This document shows, piece by piece, positions 9,060 through 17,417 of a stretch of 64,000 nucleotides of DNA (the first letter of the stretch is position 1; every line of letters starts with the position of its first letter). Origin of the DNA: Mycobacterium sp. 236(2023) (GTDB lineage: Bacteria; Actinomycetota; Actinomycetes; Mycobacteriales; Mycobacteriaceae); NCBI RefSeq assembly GCF_029623955.1, contig NZ_JARSBP010000007.1, forward strand, positions 62,001 to 126,000, given 5' to 3'. The position numbers and the translations under genes are program-made. The notes beneath the pieces were generated by a model. The model saw nothing but the letters and a program-made list of their open reading frames with translations. It was not told the origin of the DNA and searched no databases.

Positions 9060-10013
9060 TCAGCTCGGCTCGTGTCCGAAGAACTTAAGCGAGCTCATCG
9101 CGAACGTGGCATCCACCGGGTCCGCAGGCTCGCCGTCGGTTGGCCACGGCGCGGTGGTGGCGGTCGCCTCGTCGGGAATCAGCCCGCCGCCCTGCCCGAG
9201 CACAGAGTCGGCGAAACCGGGTACCGCGTCCTGCCGCGGGTCGCGCAGCGGCGACGCCGGCGGCCGCGCGGTCTGCAGGATCGTGACCGTGACCGCCGAC
9301 GCGAGCACAGTGCGCGGCAGAGGCGTGGTGACCGGGCCGTGCGCGTTGCCGGTGTCCTGGGTGAACACGGTCCGGTTGTCGTCATTGAACACGTACTGCA
9401 GCCGGCTCACCACGCGATGTTGCAACCATTCATCTTGTCCCCCGGGAGTTTTGGCGACCCAGCCGGGTGTCACGGCGACCGCCGTTACCACGTGGCTGCG
9501 ACCGAAGTCGATCCGCAGCACCTGCCCATCGACGCGGGCGCCCTGCGGGCCGCGGACACACACCCAGGCGGAACCGGCAGCGGCTTCGGTCAAGGATTGC
9601 GCCGAGGTGGATCCCGCAGGGCAATCAGCGCTGGCGGTGTACCGGATCGCCTGATCGGGTGTGGTCACCGCGGGCGGCGCGCTGGGCGCCGGTTGCGGAG
9701 CCGGCGCGGACGGAGCGGCAGTTGCCGAATCCGATTGGGCGGGTTCGCTGTTGAACGACACCATCGCTGCGACGATCGTGGCGGCGGCAACCAGGACGCC
9801 GGCACCCAGGACCACTGCCGCTTTCTTCGCTCCGGCATTGACCGTCGGATCGGGCGAGGAGTCGTCGCTTGGGGCGTCGAGGTCGATGGGCGCGGCAGGG
9901 GCGCCCTCCTGGGGCCCGAGGTCGTCCACGGACCGGGAGATGGTTGGTGGCGCGGTCGTGGGTTCGCTGCCGAACATCACATCGGCCCCCCAATGCTCGG
10001 TCGAGTCATCCAT
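9060..10013 (-). CDS. Membrane-anchored protein with discoidin-like exposed domain
   Basis: 317 residues from ATG 10013, overlapping the upstream gene by 8 bases. An acidic cytosolic N-terminus (1-70), one helix near 72-92, a Pro/Ala linker (100-120) and an exterior beta-rich domain (about 125-265) whose core resembles F5/8 type C (discoidin) modules, e.g. VLRIDFGRSHVVTAVAVTP. Such domains usually bind carbohydrate or other surface ligands. Lying inside the T4SS operon it could contact the cell wall or the recipient cell; that is inference. An alternative start 33 bases upstream is possible. Confidence 0.6.
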   Translation of the reverse strand: MDDSTEHWGADVMFGSEPTTAPPTISRSVDDLGPQEGAPAAPIDLDAPSDDSSPDPTVNAGAKKAAVVLGAGVLVAAATIVAAMVSFNSEPAQSDSATAAPSAPAPQPAPSAPPAVTTPDQAIRYTASADCPAGSTSAQSLTEAAAGSAWVCVRGPQGARVDGQVLRIDFGRSHVVTAVAVTPGWVAKTPGGQDEWLQHRVVSRLQYVFNDDNRTVFTQDTGNAHGPVTTPLPRTVLASAVTVTILQTARPPASPLRDPRQDAVPGFADSVLGQGGGLIPDEATATTAPWPTDGEPADPVDATFAMSSLKFFGHEPS

Positions 10014-10314
10014 CCCGGCGCTCCATAACCTGGCCTTCCACCACAAGCGGTGCGGGTGTCGCGGGTGGGGGCACCCAGACCGGGATGTACGCCCAGCCGC
10101 CGCCGGTGTGTTGAGGAAGGGGTTGGGGGTGGTACGGCCGCGCGCTGGCCGGAGTTCTGGATACGGCGGAGCGCCGCCGCCGTTGAATGACAGTGCTCAG
10201 CAGAAACCCGGCGAGGACAAAGGGCAGCAGCGGGAATACCAGCGATGCGCCGACGAGCACCGGCAACACCACGATTCCGAAAGCTGTTGCGGCAACGATG
10301 ATCAGAAGTCTCAT
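10006..10314 (-). CDS. Small membrane protein with Pro-rich tail
   Basis: 102 residues: one long or two short hydrophobic helices at residues 2-42, a basic patch, then a Pro/Tyr/Trp-rich tail. The ATG is 6 bases after a TAGCGT hexamer, so it may be leaderless, although the GYGCA box found at other promoters here is absent. Function unknown; part of the T4SS operon by overlap with the next gene. Confidence 0.6.
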   Translation of the reverse strand: MRLLIIVAATAFGIVVLPVLVGASLVFPLLPFVLAGFLLSTVIQRRRRSAVSRTPASARPYHPQPLPQHTGGGWAYIPVWVPPPATPAPLVVEGQVMERRDG

Positions 10315-10369
10315 GTCCTGACGCTATCTGTGAGTAGTGACAATATCCGGTCCGCACGGCCGTGCCCGG

Positions 10370-11023
10370 TCATAGGTGAGTCCGCCCGCCGGGCGTGTTC
10401 AGCGGTACGGCATCGATGAGTCCGATGCCGGTGGTGTCGTAGCCGCCGAGGATCGCGGCGGCTTCCGCGGCGCTCAGTGACGGTGTCGCGGGTGTCAGCG
10501 GCCACCACGAGCGGGAACCGTCGAGGGCCAGCCAGCCTTCGGCGACGGCGAGAATCGCCGCAGTCGCGGGCACCACCACCAGCTGGGCGCATATCCACGG
10601 CAAGACAACGGCATTCGCGAGACCCGGTGCCGGGTCGTAGAGGATCACAACGGGCGCGGCGAGGATCGCCGACGCCCATAGGAGCGCTGTGATCGGGAAA
10701 GCTCGCAGTGTCCCCGGGATTAGGCGGGTCAGACCTCGGTAGAACAGCCAGCCGGCGAACCAGCCGATCGGGATGGTTATCCCCAACCCGACAACGACTA
10801 ACAGCTCGACCTGTGAGGCTGGGGATTTACTGGTGCGCAGCCAGATTGGCGGTAGAACGGTGTCGTCGTGCGGATCGGCGACCGCGCTGGCGATATCGCG
10901 CTGGCGGGTCCTGATGCGGCGGCCCAGCCTTTCAGCGCGTCGCCGTTGGATCGTCGACCAGCCCTGATGCGAGGCGATCCACGCCCGCCGAAGATCGTCG
11001 AATCGATCCTCTCTCAATGTCAT
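10370..11023 (-). CDS. T4SS-operon membrane protein of unknown function
   Basis: 217 residues: a basic, Arg-rich N-terminus (1-65), three hydrophobic helices (about 70-165), and a C-terminal cytosolic stretch. I recognise no family. It is the first gene after the shared promoter at 11030-11067 and probably leads the nine-gene operon down to eccA. The ATG lies exactly 6 nt after the -10 hexamer TAGGCT, so the message should be leaderless. Confidence 0.65.
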   Translation of the reverse strand: MTLREDRFDDLRRAWIASHQGWSTIQRRRAERLGRRIRTRQRDIASAVADPHDDTVLPPIWLRTSKSPASQVELLVVVGLGITIPIGWFAGWLFYRGLTRLIPGTLRAFPITALLWASAILAAPVVILYDPAPGLANAVVLPWICAQLVVVPATAAILAVAEGWLALDGSRSWWPLTPATPSLSAAEAAAILGGYDTTGIGLIDAVPLNTPGGRTHL

Positions 11024-11029
11024 GAATCG

Positions 11030-11067
11030 AGCCTAAGTCGGGGCGATGAGGTCGATATGCACAATTT
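11030..11067 (-). promoter_or_regulatory. Shared GYGCA-N22-TANNNT promoter, T4SS operon
   Basis: On the minus strand: AAAATT, GTGCA, 22 nt, TAGGCT, then 6 nt to ATG 11023. One of eight sites with identical spacing. Confidence 0.75.
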
Positions 11068-11105
11068 TTTCAGGGCGCTGCTCTGCCCCATCGAGCAGTC
11101 TGCGG

Positions 11106-12458
11106 TCAGCCGGTCCGTGTTCGGGCGCTGCGTAATTCGTCGAGATAGGAGACGAAATCGACCCAGTCGATGAGCTCGACCATCTGACCCGGCGTCCCGC
11201 GCACCAACAGACGCGCTTGCCCGATGTTGGCGGGACTGAGCTCTTCGGGTTCGAAGGCGTTGCCGAAGTGGCGCGCGGTGTTCGCGGCGTCGTTGTTGTG
11301 GTCGTAGGACTGGTGGCTGCGAGTGGTCTTGCCGGCCCAGAACGCCGCCGAGCGCATCAGTTCCTCTTCGTGGGCGCCGTACATGATCAGCGTCGCCGGG
11401 ACGACATCGCGGATGGCGCGCCCCTGCAGCGCACCGTAGACGACATCGAGCTGCGAACTGGCCTGCGCTGCAGCGCAGATCGACACTCCGAGACCGCGGG
11501 CCTCGGCGAAGTACTGCAGGATCTTCGGCAACGGGGTGTTGGGCAGTTCGTCGAGAAACATGCCGATGCGGGGAAACTGTTCCCACTGTGCCACTTTGAT
11601 GCGCTGGCGGCGGATCAACTGTTCCATGAGGGTCACCGCCAGCGGTGCCACGGTGCCGTCGGACGGCGAGAGCACGTACAGCGTGGTTCCGGCGTCGTCG
11701 AGGGAGTCAGGATCGAAGCTGGGTAGTCCGCGGTCGCGGGTGGAGGTGCGTAGCCATGCCGTCAGCGATTTGGAAACGGTCATTTTCACTGAGTCGCGCT
11801 GTTTGTCGACCATGTCGAGGATGCCTCGGACACGCGCGGTGAAGAGCGGGTCAGCGGTCCACAGCGCGGCGGTGACCCAGCTGGGCTCCGTGCTGACCTG
11901 CCGCGGCCACTGCAGCGGGTTGCCGGCATCTTCGGCGGCCTCGAGGAGCCATTCCATGCCCATTCCTGTGCCGGCGGGGCTGGCGGCATACAACAGGACG
12001 GTCAGCGGGGCGAAGGCGAGGTTCTCCCACATGCCGTTGTCGGCGGCGGGGCGGGCTTGTGCGCCGCCGAATCCGACAGCCGACATGCCCAGTAGGGTTT
12101 CGGCGGTGGCCTGCGCATCCTCGAGGGTGCGGATCAGCATGGTGGGGTCGTAGCGACAGGGAACGAAGTCGCTGGGATAGGTCGGTGGGGTGATCTGCCG
12201 CAGGTCGAGCAGCAGGGAGGTGCCCCAGCGCCGTGAGGACACCATCTGCATCACGTCGTCCTTACTAGAGGACACCACGGCAGGCCCGGGCCAGAGCACA
12301 GCGCTCTGCGCGAGCCATCGACGGGTCTTCCCGGTACCGGGCGGTGCCAAGCCGAGAATGTGCGGCGCGGTCTGTAGGGGCACCAGGCGGCTCCGCGATC
12401 TGTCGCGCACCCACCCGCCGAAAGGCGTTAGTGGCGAGGAGAATTCATCGCGGCTCAC
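11106..12458 (-). CDS. VirD4/TraG-like type IV coupling protein
   Basis: 450 residues. ATPase that would hand the DNA or protein substrate to the conjugation channel. Walker A LAPPGTGKT near residue 36-45, Walker B-like RIGMFLDELPNT near 300, and a following glutamine/arginine-rich ATPase core match the TraG/VirD4 family; it lacks the usual N-terminal membrane helices and so is at the short end. The GTG start sits exactly 6 nt after a TAGCGT -10, which supports this start over an out-of-frame ATG two bases upstream that meets TGA at once. It has its own copy of the shared promoter and is separated by 82 bases from the next operon. Confidence 0.85.
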   Translation of the reverse strand: MSRDEFSSPLTPFGGWVRDRSRSRLVPLQTAPHILGLAPPGTGKTRRWLAQSAVLWPGPAVVSSSKDDVMQMVSSRRWGTSLLLDLRQITPPTYPSDFVPCRYDPTMLIRTLEDAQATAETLLGMSAVGFGGAQARPAADNGMWENLAFAPLTVLLYAASPAGTGMGMEWLLEAAEDAGNPLQWPRQVSTEPSWVTAALWTADPLFTARVRGILDMVDKQRDSVKMTVSKSLTAWLRTSTRDRGLPSFDPDSLDDAGTTLYVLSPSDGTVAPLAVTLMEQLIRRQRIKVAQWEQFPRIGMFLDELPNTPLPKILQYFAEARGLGVSICAAAQASSQLDVVYGALQGRAIRDVVPATLIMYGAHEEELMRSAAFWAGKTTRSHQSYDHNNDAANTARHFGNAFEPEELSPANIGQARLLVRGTPGQMVELIDWVDFVSYLDELRSARTRTG

Positions 12459-12464
12459 ATCTCG

Positions 12465-12502
12465 ACGCTAGTGCCTGGCGAGGGTGACCCCGTGCACAAA
12501 GT
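12465..12502 (-). promoter_or_regulatory. Shared GYGCA-N22-TANNNT promoter, coupling protein gene
   Basis: Minus strand: AACTTT, GTGCA, 22 nt, TAGCGT, 6 nt, GTG start at 12458. Confidence 0.75.
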
Positions 12503-12524
12503 TAGTACGAGAGGCCCGGATCCG

Positions 12525-12845
12525 TCAGAGATCGCGCGGGACTTTGGCGATCCGGGCAGATTCCTCGTTATCGCGATTCGTCAGCCGGGTGCCGGCGTTG
12601 CCGATGTTTTGGCTGAGCGCGTCCAGTGTGTCACTGTGGCGTGTGCCGACCTTGGTCCAGTGGTCGCCGAGGGAGGCGAGCTCCTGGGCGGAGCGACCGA
12701 CGATCCCGGACAGGCTGCCGGTCAGTGTGGCGTGAGTTGTGGTGTGGCTCAGCCGGACATCATCCGCGTGCGAGCCCACCAGCTTTCGGGCGCGCTGAAC
12801 TTCGTCGGTTTCCTGGTAGATGCGTTCTGACAGTGATTTCGCCAT
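12525..12845 (-). CDS. Small helical protein, EspC/WXG100-like
   Basis: 106 residues from ATG 12845; a longer frame to 13064 is rejected because the shared promoter lies inside it and ends 6 nt before this ATG. Predicted all-helical, with WTKVG in the middle and a C-terminal NRDNEESARIAKV. That tail pattern (aromatic or L, xxx, D, then A and hydrophobics) resembles EspC-type ESX substrates, also seen here at 39023 and 48100. It may be a secreted ESX protein or a structural partner expressed with the transfer genes. Family assignment is tentative. Confidence 0.6.
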   Translation of the reverse strand: MAKSLSERIYQETDEVQRARKLVGSHADDVRLSHTTTHATLTGSLSGIVGRSAQELASLGDHWTKVGTRHSDTLDALSQNIGNAGTRLTNRDNEESARIAKVPRDL

Positions 12846-13190
12846 GGTTAGAGCGTAGAGGCGGGCAGTCGGTGGGTTGTGCGCAAAATTGGTCCCGCCG
12901 TAATCGGTGATACCTCTGCGGGAATGCCACCAGTGCCTGCGCCGCATTGTTCTGGTCTCGCGAGAAGGATAGGTGGCTGGGCGGCGGTCGGATTCGAGAG
13001 AAAAGCAGCCGGTGTAGACAGCAAAATCATAGGTCAGGTCGAAAGTAAGCGGCGCGCTGAGCAATTGCTGGCCACGACCGCAGAATTGGGTAGGTACGAA
13101 TTGCGCTCGCGCAGCACCTCAATTGATGCGAACCCCTTAGCATGTAGGTAGTCCGTGCCCACGGGGGGTGTGGCGAGGAAGGGGCATGGG
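12846..13190. other. Divergent intergenic region
   Basis: 345 bases between the EspC-like gene (left) and the trypco2 gene (right). The left edge holds the shared promoter. On the plus strand TTGATG (13123-13128), 16 nt, TAGGTA (13145-13150) is a plausible ordinary promoter for the trypsin cassette. I see no gene in between. Confidence 0.45.
12852..12889 (-). promoter_or_regulatory. Shared promoter, EspC-like small gene
   Basis: Minus strand: AATTTT, GCGCA, 22 nt, TACGCT, 6 nt, ATG 12845. The box has GCGCA in place of GTGCA, as at eccC. Confidence 0.7.
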
Positions 13191-13511
13191 ATGTCTGCAA
13201 ATGTGGGTTTGGCAGAGGCGATCTCCGCACTTCGTGACGAATTGACCGCTGCTCTGCAGCAGGGGGCAGACGAAGACTTAAGATTTGGGCTTGATTCGGT
13301 CGAGTTGGAGACCGAAGCCGTTGTCACGCGGGAAGCGAACGGTAAGTTGGGTTGGAAGATAATCGAGGCCGGCGGTAGTTTCGAATCCGCTAAGACTCAG
13401 CGAGTGCGACTGGTGCTGACGCCCGGCTTACGCGGATTCGACGGTCGAGTCAGCAACGACTTTTCGATTTCCGGTCCTCATCACGAAGGTGACTCTTTTA
13501 CGGGAGCTTGA
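13191..13511 (+). CDS. Trypco2 (trypsin-co-occurring) family small protein
   Basis: 106 residues from ATG 13191, which has GAGGAAGG about 7 nt upstream; an earlier GTG at 13155 lacks such a site. The sequence begins GLAEAISALRDELTAA, has a middle LRFGLDSVELE strand and ends with a strand giving RVRLVLTP. This is the pattern of the small domains that occur next to trypsin-like peptidases in predicted NTP-dependent conflict systems. It probably binds or regulates the protease protein encoded 24 bases downstream. Base composition is lower in GC than the flanking secretion genes, suggesting separate acquisition. Enzymatic residues are not apparent. Confidence 0.8.
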   Translation: MSANVGLAEAISALRDELTAALQQGADEDLRFGLDSVELETEAVVTREANGKLGWKIIEAGGSFESAKTQRVRLVLTPGLRGFDGRVSNDFSISGPHHEGDSFTGA

Positions 13512-13535
13512 TCCGATAGGGCGAAAGGAGACCTT

Positions 13536-16500
13536 ATGTGGTCAAGCCTCAACGACTCGAATGAGGTCTATTTGAGTCGCGTCGTCGCTGTTATAGGCGG
13601 TAATTCCAAGCGCGATCTCACCATCAGTAGTGGTTATCTGGTCGCTCCACACCTAGTCTTAACTGCTAAGCATGCCGTCACCGATAAACTGCAGTGTAAA
13701 GCCTTCAAATATATCACTGTCCAATCCGCAGGAACGGACGACGCCGCAGATGTAAGCATCGATGCTATCACTTACTGCGACGATCTCGATTTTGCAATTA
13801 TCAGACTCCCGATCACCGCCTCGTGGGCGGAGGTCGAAGGAAATACAAGTTTTGCAAGAATGCGGCGCGACCGTACTGGCGTGATTAACGATTGCTCGGC
13901 GGTCGGTTTTCCTCTTTACCAGCGCAACGCTGCCGAGTCGATCAGAGATGTGGGCGAAATTCATGGCGTCATTTATCAGCTAGACGGTGTCGCATCCGGA
14001 TACTTACTCCTGAGGGAACCAATCGTCCGTCCTTTCGGGGATAGCTTCGAGTACGCGCGCACCAGTCTTCCGTCAACGTCGAAGAACAAGCGGAATGCAA
14101 GTCCTTGGTCTGGCTTCTCTGGCGCGGCGGTATTCGCACAGGGCAGGATTATCGGCGTAATTGCCGAACATCACGGTTCCCAAGGACAATCGGCGGTACG
14201 TATTGTTGGAATCGACCAACTATTGCGAAGCCGGGAACCGAAAACTCGCGCGGTGATAGACAGCCTAGGTGTTGCAGAGCCAGCGTGGCTCACTTCAGAC
14301 GAAATCCCCGAAATCATTGATCTGGTGGATTTAATAGGAAACTGTGCGATAGTTCAAGTAAATGAGATTAACGCATACGACGTCGGAGCAACACGATCAC
14401 ATTACAGCGACGGCGTATTGCCAAAAGCGGACCCTTATATAGAGCGAACGAGTAACGAGGTCGATTCGCGACTGAGGGGCGCAGTGCTTGGAGAGCAATT
14501 GATTGTCCTGATCGGTCCATCGAAGGCCGGGAAGACACGCACGGCTTTCGAAGCGCTCGCCCGAACCCTCCCAACCGCTCGAATGATCGCGCCAAATGCA
14601 CACACGGTCCAGCAGCTCGCCCATCACCCAGATCTGCAGGCGACCACCGATCACGTCATCATCTGGCTCGATGAGCTGAATCGCTTTCTGGTGGCGTCGT
14701 CACCACTGACACCTGAGGTGCTTGCTCGCATCCGTATGAGACCCGGACCAACCACGATAATTTCAACGCTTAGGACCGAGCAACGCGCTCAATTGCTGCA
14801 GCAAAACGACGAAGTTACTCGAAACAGCAAACGTCTGCTTGACAGCGCTGTCGTCGTAGAACTCCGACCCACAAGCGAAGATCCTGATGAGCAGTCTTCA
14901 GCAGCCCGTCGTTACCCAAAGGAAGACCTTAGGTTCGGGCTGGGTGCACAACTCGCGGGCGCTCCTAGCCTAGCCGAGCACTATGCCTCGTCGCGCGACC
15001 ACTCTCCTGTGAACCGCGCCGTTCTCCAAGCGGCGATTGACTGGCAGCGAACAGGTCGCGAAGACGCGATTCCTGAGCCCCGTCTTAGGTCCATCGCCGC
15101 TGCCGTGCTCGCGGAGACGTCACCATGGAGCGATGAAACGAAGATTCCCGATGCCATAGCAGAAGAGAGAACGCCGTTAGAGGGCGGTGGCCTAGTAGCA
15201 GCACTGATTACTTCGCGCACGCCCGACGGCGGTCGCGCGTACCGAGCGTTTGATTATCTTGTCGCGATCGACGACGGCCAGCACGGGCCACAACGGGACA
15301 TCCCTGATCACGTCTGGTCCGCTGCGCTGACGGAAGCAACCGCAGCTCAGAGCCACACTATGGCTCTTCAGGCATACAACCGCGGCTACTTGTCCGCGGC
15401 GAAACGCGCTGCAATGGCTGCGGCGGACCATGATCATCCAGAAGCGATGTTCTTACTCGGATACCTAGCAGCCGAACGAGACGAACCGAAAGACATTAGC
15501 GCTGGGGTGTACTGGTACGAGCGCGCCGCGCAGGTGGGAAGCGCAGGCGCGATGACTAATCTAGGATTGCTCTATATCGAAAATGAGTCACTTGGTAAGT
15601 CCGACGAGGCGCGCGTGTGGCTGGAAAAAGCTGTTGATGCCGGCGGGAGCCCGAAAGCCCTTGTGCCTTTAGCCCGACTAATAGAGAAGGACCAAGATCC
15701 TGACCTGAGTAGAGCCGAAGCACTCTACGCCCGAGCCGCGACTGCTGGCGACACGCGCGCAAAACGCCACCTCGCTCGCCTCTTCGCTTCATCGTCCAAG
15801 CTATCGCGTTTAACTGATGCGGAGAAGTTATACATCGAACTCGCTGCGCGCGGTGAAGCATCCGCCATGCGTCATCTCGGCGCGCTGCTCTGTCGGTCCG
15901 AGTGGAAGCGGCCTCGGTTTCGCGAAGGCTGCCAGTGGTACGAGAAAGCTTTCAAGGCAGGCGATTTAGAGAGCGCGCATCAGCTTGGCCACACTTATCT
16001 GACGGCTTTTAATCCACCGCGCACCGATGACGCCAGGCGGTGGCTGTTGACTGCCGTCGAGGGCGGCGATAGCAGCGCAATGCAAGATCTTGCGTGGATG
16101 TACGCCATGAAACAAAACCCTCCTGATCTGGGTGAGTCTCTGCAGTGGGCTCGAAAGTCCGTAGAGGCGGGAAGCGTATATTCCCACGGTTTAATCGGCC
16201 AAGTTCTGGCTGACCTCAGTGATCCCCCGGACCTAACGGCGGCCGAGGATTCTTTCACTAAGGGTGCGATGCTCGGAGACGTATACAGCATGCGGCGCCT
16301 CGGTGAAATCTACTCCGCCGATTATATCGAAACGCCACCTCAGCGAGGCCACACCTGGCACCACTGCATCATCCATGGCACATGGACAGAGATTGACCAA
16401 AGTCCCAGACCGCAGCCGCTGAAATCACACGTTCGCGCCGCCATCAAGTGGTATGAGCAGGCGGCCGAAAAAGGTGATTCTGACTCGATGCGGCGCCTCG

Positions 16501-17264
16501 CGACCTTGTACAAAGAATGGGCAACTCCCGTTAGATTGAGAGAATCGGTCTACTGGTATCAGATGGCTGCGGACCAAGGGGATGCGGACGCGATGTCCCA
16601 TCTCGGGCATTTCTACGCGTATGAGAAAGATCCGCAAGACCTCGAAAAAGGTATCGACTGGTATATTCGAGCCGGCGATAATAACGTTGTAAATGCGTAT
16701 TCAAACGTCGGCTATATATTCCAGTACTTTTACGGCGATCTGGATGCGGCGACATCTTGGTATAAGAGAGATGCAGAAGCGGGCAGTGTTTATGCGATGA
16801 ATTGGATGGGCCGCTTCTTGTTGTTCGATGGCGATCCTGCCAATCTGCGTGCTGCGCAAAGCTGGTTTGAGCGCGCTGCAAAAGCGGATGACACTGAGGG
16901 AATGCTCGGCGTTGCCGACATTCTCCTGAACCGTCTGATGCCTGCGCAACCGAAGGCTGCGGCGAGATGGTACGAGAAAGCAGCTAAAGCTGATTCGGTT
17001 GAGGCCATGTTTGCCCTAGGGCACATATACGCCAACAACATGCGACCGCGCAATGTGCGATCCGCTATTTTGTGGTACCGGAAGGGGGCGAATGAAGGCG
17101 ACTTAAATTCGGTTATTGCGCTCGCCGATGCGCTCGTCAACGATGTCACGCCGCCGGACCTCCAGGAGGCGTATGAACTGTACAAGCAAGCTTCAGACTG
17201 CGGTTCGCAAGAGGCCAAGGAAAAGATGCGGCTGATCAAGCGCCGAATCCGAGGCGAGACATAA
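13536..17264 (+). CDS. Trypsin-like protease / P-loop NTPase / Sel1-repeat conflict protein
   Basis: 1242 residues in three parts. Residues 1-235 form a trypsin-like serine peptidase with His46 (LTAKHAV), Asp85 (DDLDFA) and Ser195 (GFSGAAVF), so the triad is intact; there is no signal peptide, so it acts in the cytosol. Residues ~310-560 hold a P-loop NTPase with Walker A GPSKAGKT (327-334) and Walker B VIIWLDE (to 380), STAND-like by context. From ~610 to the end run about 14 Sel1-like helical repeats, a scaffold for ligand or partner sensing. The likely logic is that the repeats sense a trigger, the NTPase switches state and the protease is released. Lower GC and AT-rich codons differ sharply from both flanks. 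The system is predicted, not proven. Confidence 0.85.
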   Translation: MWSSLNDSNEVYLSRVVAVIGGNSKRDLTISSGYLVAPHLVLTAKHAVTDKLQCKAFKYITVQSAGTDDAADVSIDAITYCDDLDFAIIRLPITASWAEVEGNTSFARMRRDRTGVINDCSAVGFPLYQRNAAESIRDVGEIHGVIYQLDGVASGYLLLREPIVRPFGDSFEYARTSLPSTSKNKRNASPWSGFSGAAVFAQGRIIGVIAEHHGSQGQSAVRIVGIDQLLRSREPKTRAVIDSLGVAEPAWLTSDEIPEIIDLVDLIGNCAIVQVNEINAYDVGATRSHYSDGVLPKADPYIERTSNEVDSRLRGAVLGEQLIVLIGPSKAGKTRTAFEALARTLPTARMIAPNAHTVQQLAHHPDLQATTDHVIIWLDELNRFLVASSPLTPEVLARIRMRPGPTTIISTLRTEQRAQLLQQNDEVTRNSKRLLDSAVVVELRPTSEDPDEQSSAARRYPKEDLRFGLGAQLAGAPSLAEHYASSRDHSPVNRAVLQAAIDWQRTGREDAIPEPRLRSIAAAVLAETSPWSDETKIPDAIAEERTPLEGGGLVAALITSRTPDGGRAYRAFDYLVAIDDGQHGPQRDIPDHVWSAALTEATAAQSHTMALQAYNRGYLSAAKRAAMAAADHDHPEAMFLLGYLAAERDEPKDISAGVYWYERAAQVGSAGAMTNLGLLYIENESLGKSDEARVWLEKAVDAGGSPKALVPLARLIEKDQDPDLSRAEALYARAATAGDTRAKRHLARLFASSSKLSRLTDAEKLYIELAARGEASAMRHLGALLCRSEWKRPRFREGCQWYEKAFKAGDLESAHQLGHTYLTAFNPPRTDDARRWLLTAVEGGDSSAMQDLAWMYAMKQNPPDLGESLQWARKSVEAGSVYSHGLIGQVLADLSDPPDLTAAEDSFTKGAMLGDVYSMRRLGEIYSADYIETPPQRGHTWHHCIIHGTWTEIDQSPRPQPLKSHVRAAIKWYEQAAEKGDSDSMRRLATLYKEWATPVRLRESVYWYQMAADQGDADAMSHLGHFYAYEKDPQDLEKGIDWYIRAGDNNVVNAYSNVGYIFQYFYGDLDAATSWYKRDAEAGSVYAMNWMGRFLLFDGDPANLRAAQSWFERAAKADDTEGMLGVADILLNRLMPAQPKAAARWYEKAAKADSVEAMFALGHIYANNMRPRNVRSAILWYRKGANEGDLNSVIALADALVNDVTPPDLQEAYELYKQASDCGSQEAKEKMRLIKRRIRGET

Positions 17265-17272
17265 GCGACAGA

Positions 17273-17296
17273 TGTACATAGGCCCAGAAATGTACA
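17273..17296. repeat. Short inverted repeat after the trypsin cassette
   Basis: TGTACAT and ATGTACA separated by 10 bases just past the stop of the Sel1 protein, in the 153-base gap before the convergent eccE end. Could be a weak terminator or a palindromic site; no U-run. Confidence 0.3.
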
Positions 17297-17417
17297 CAAT
17301 GTCCCCCGTTCGCTCGCTAGCTTCCTGATGGAACCCCCGAAATCGAATTTCTGAGCCCAATGTCGTCGTTCACAGGTTATGTTGAGCCCGGTGGTGTCGG
17401 ACCCCCACCCCCACCCC

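Noticed and set aside
10315..10360. Shared promoter before the 102-residue gene
   Set aside because: TAGCGT lies 6 nt before the ATG, but no GTGCA or GCGCA is found 22 nt upstream.
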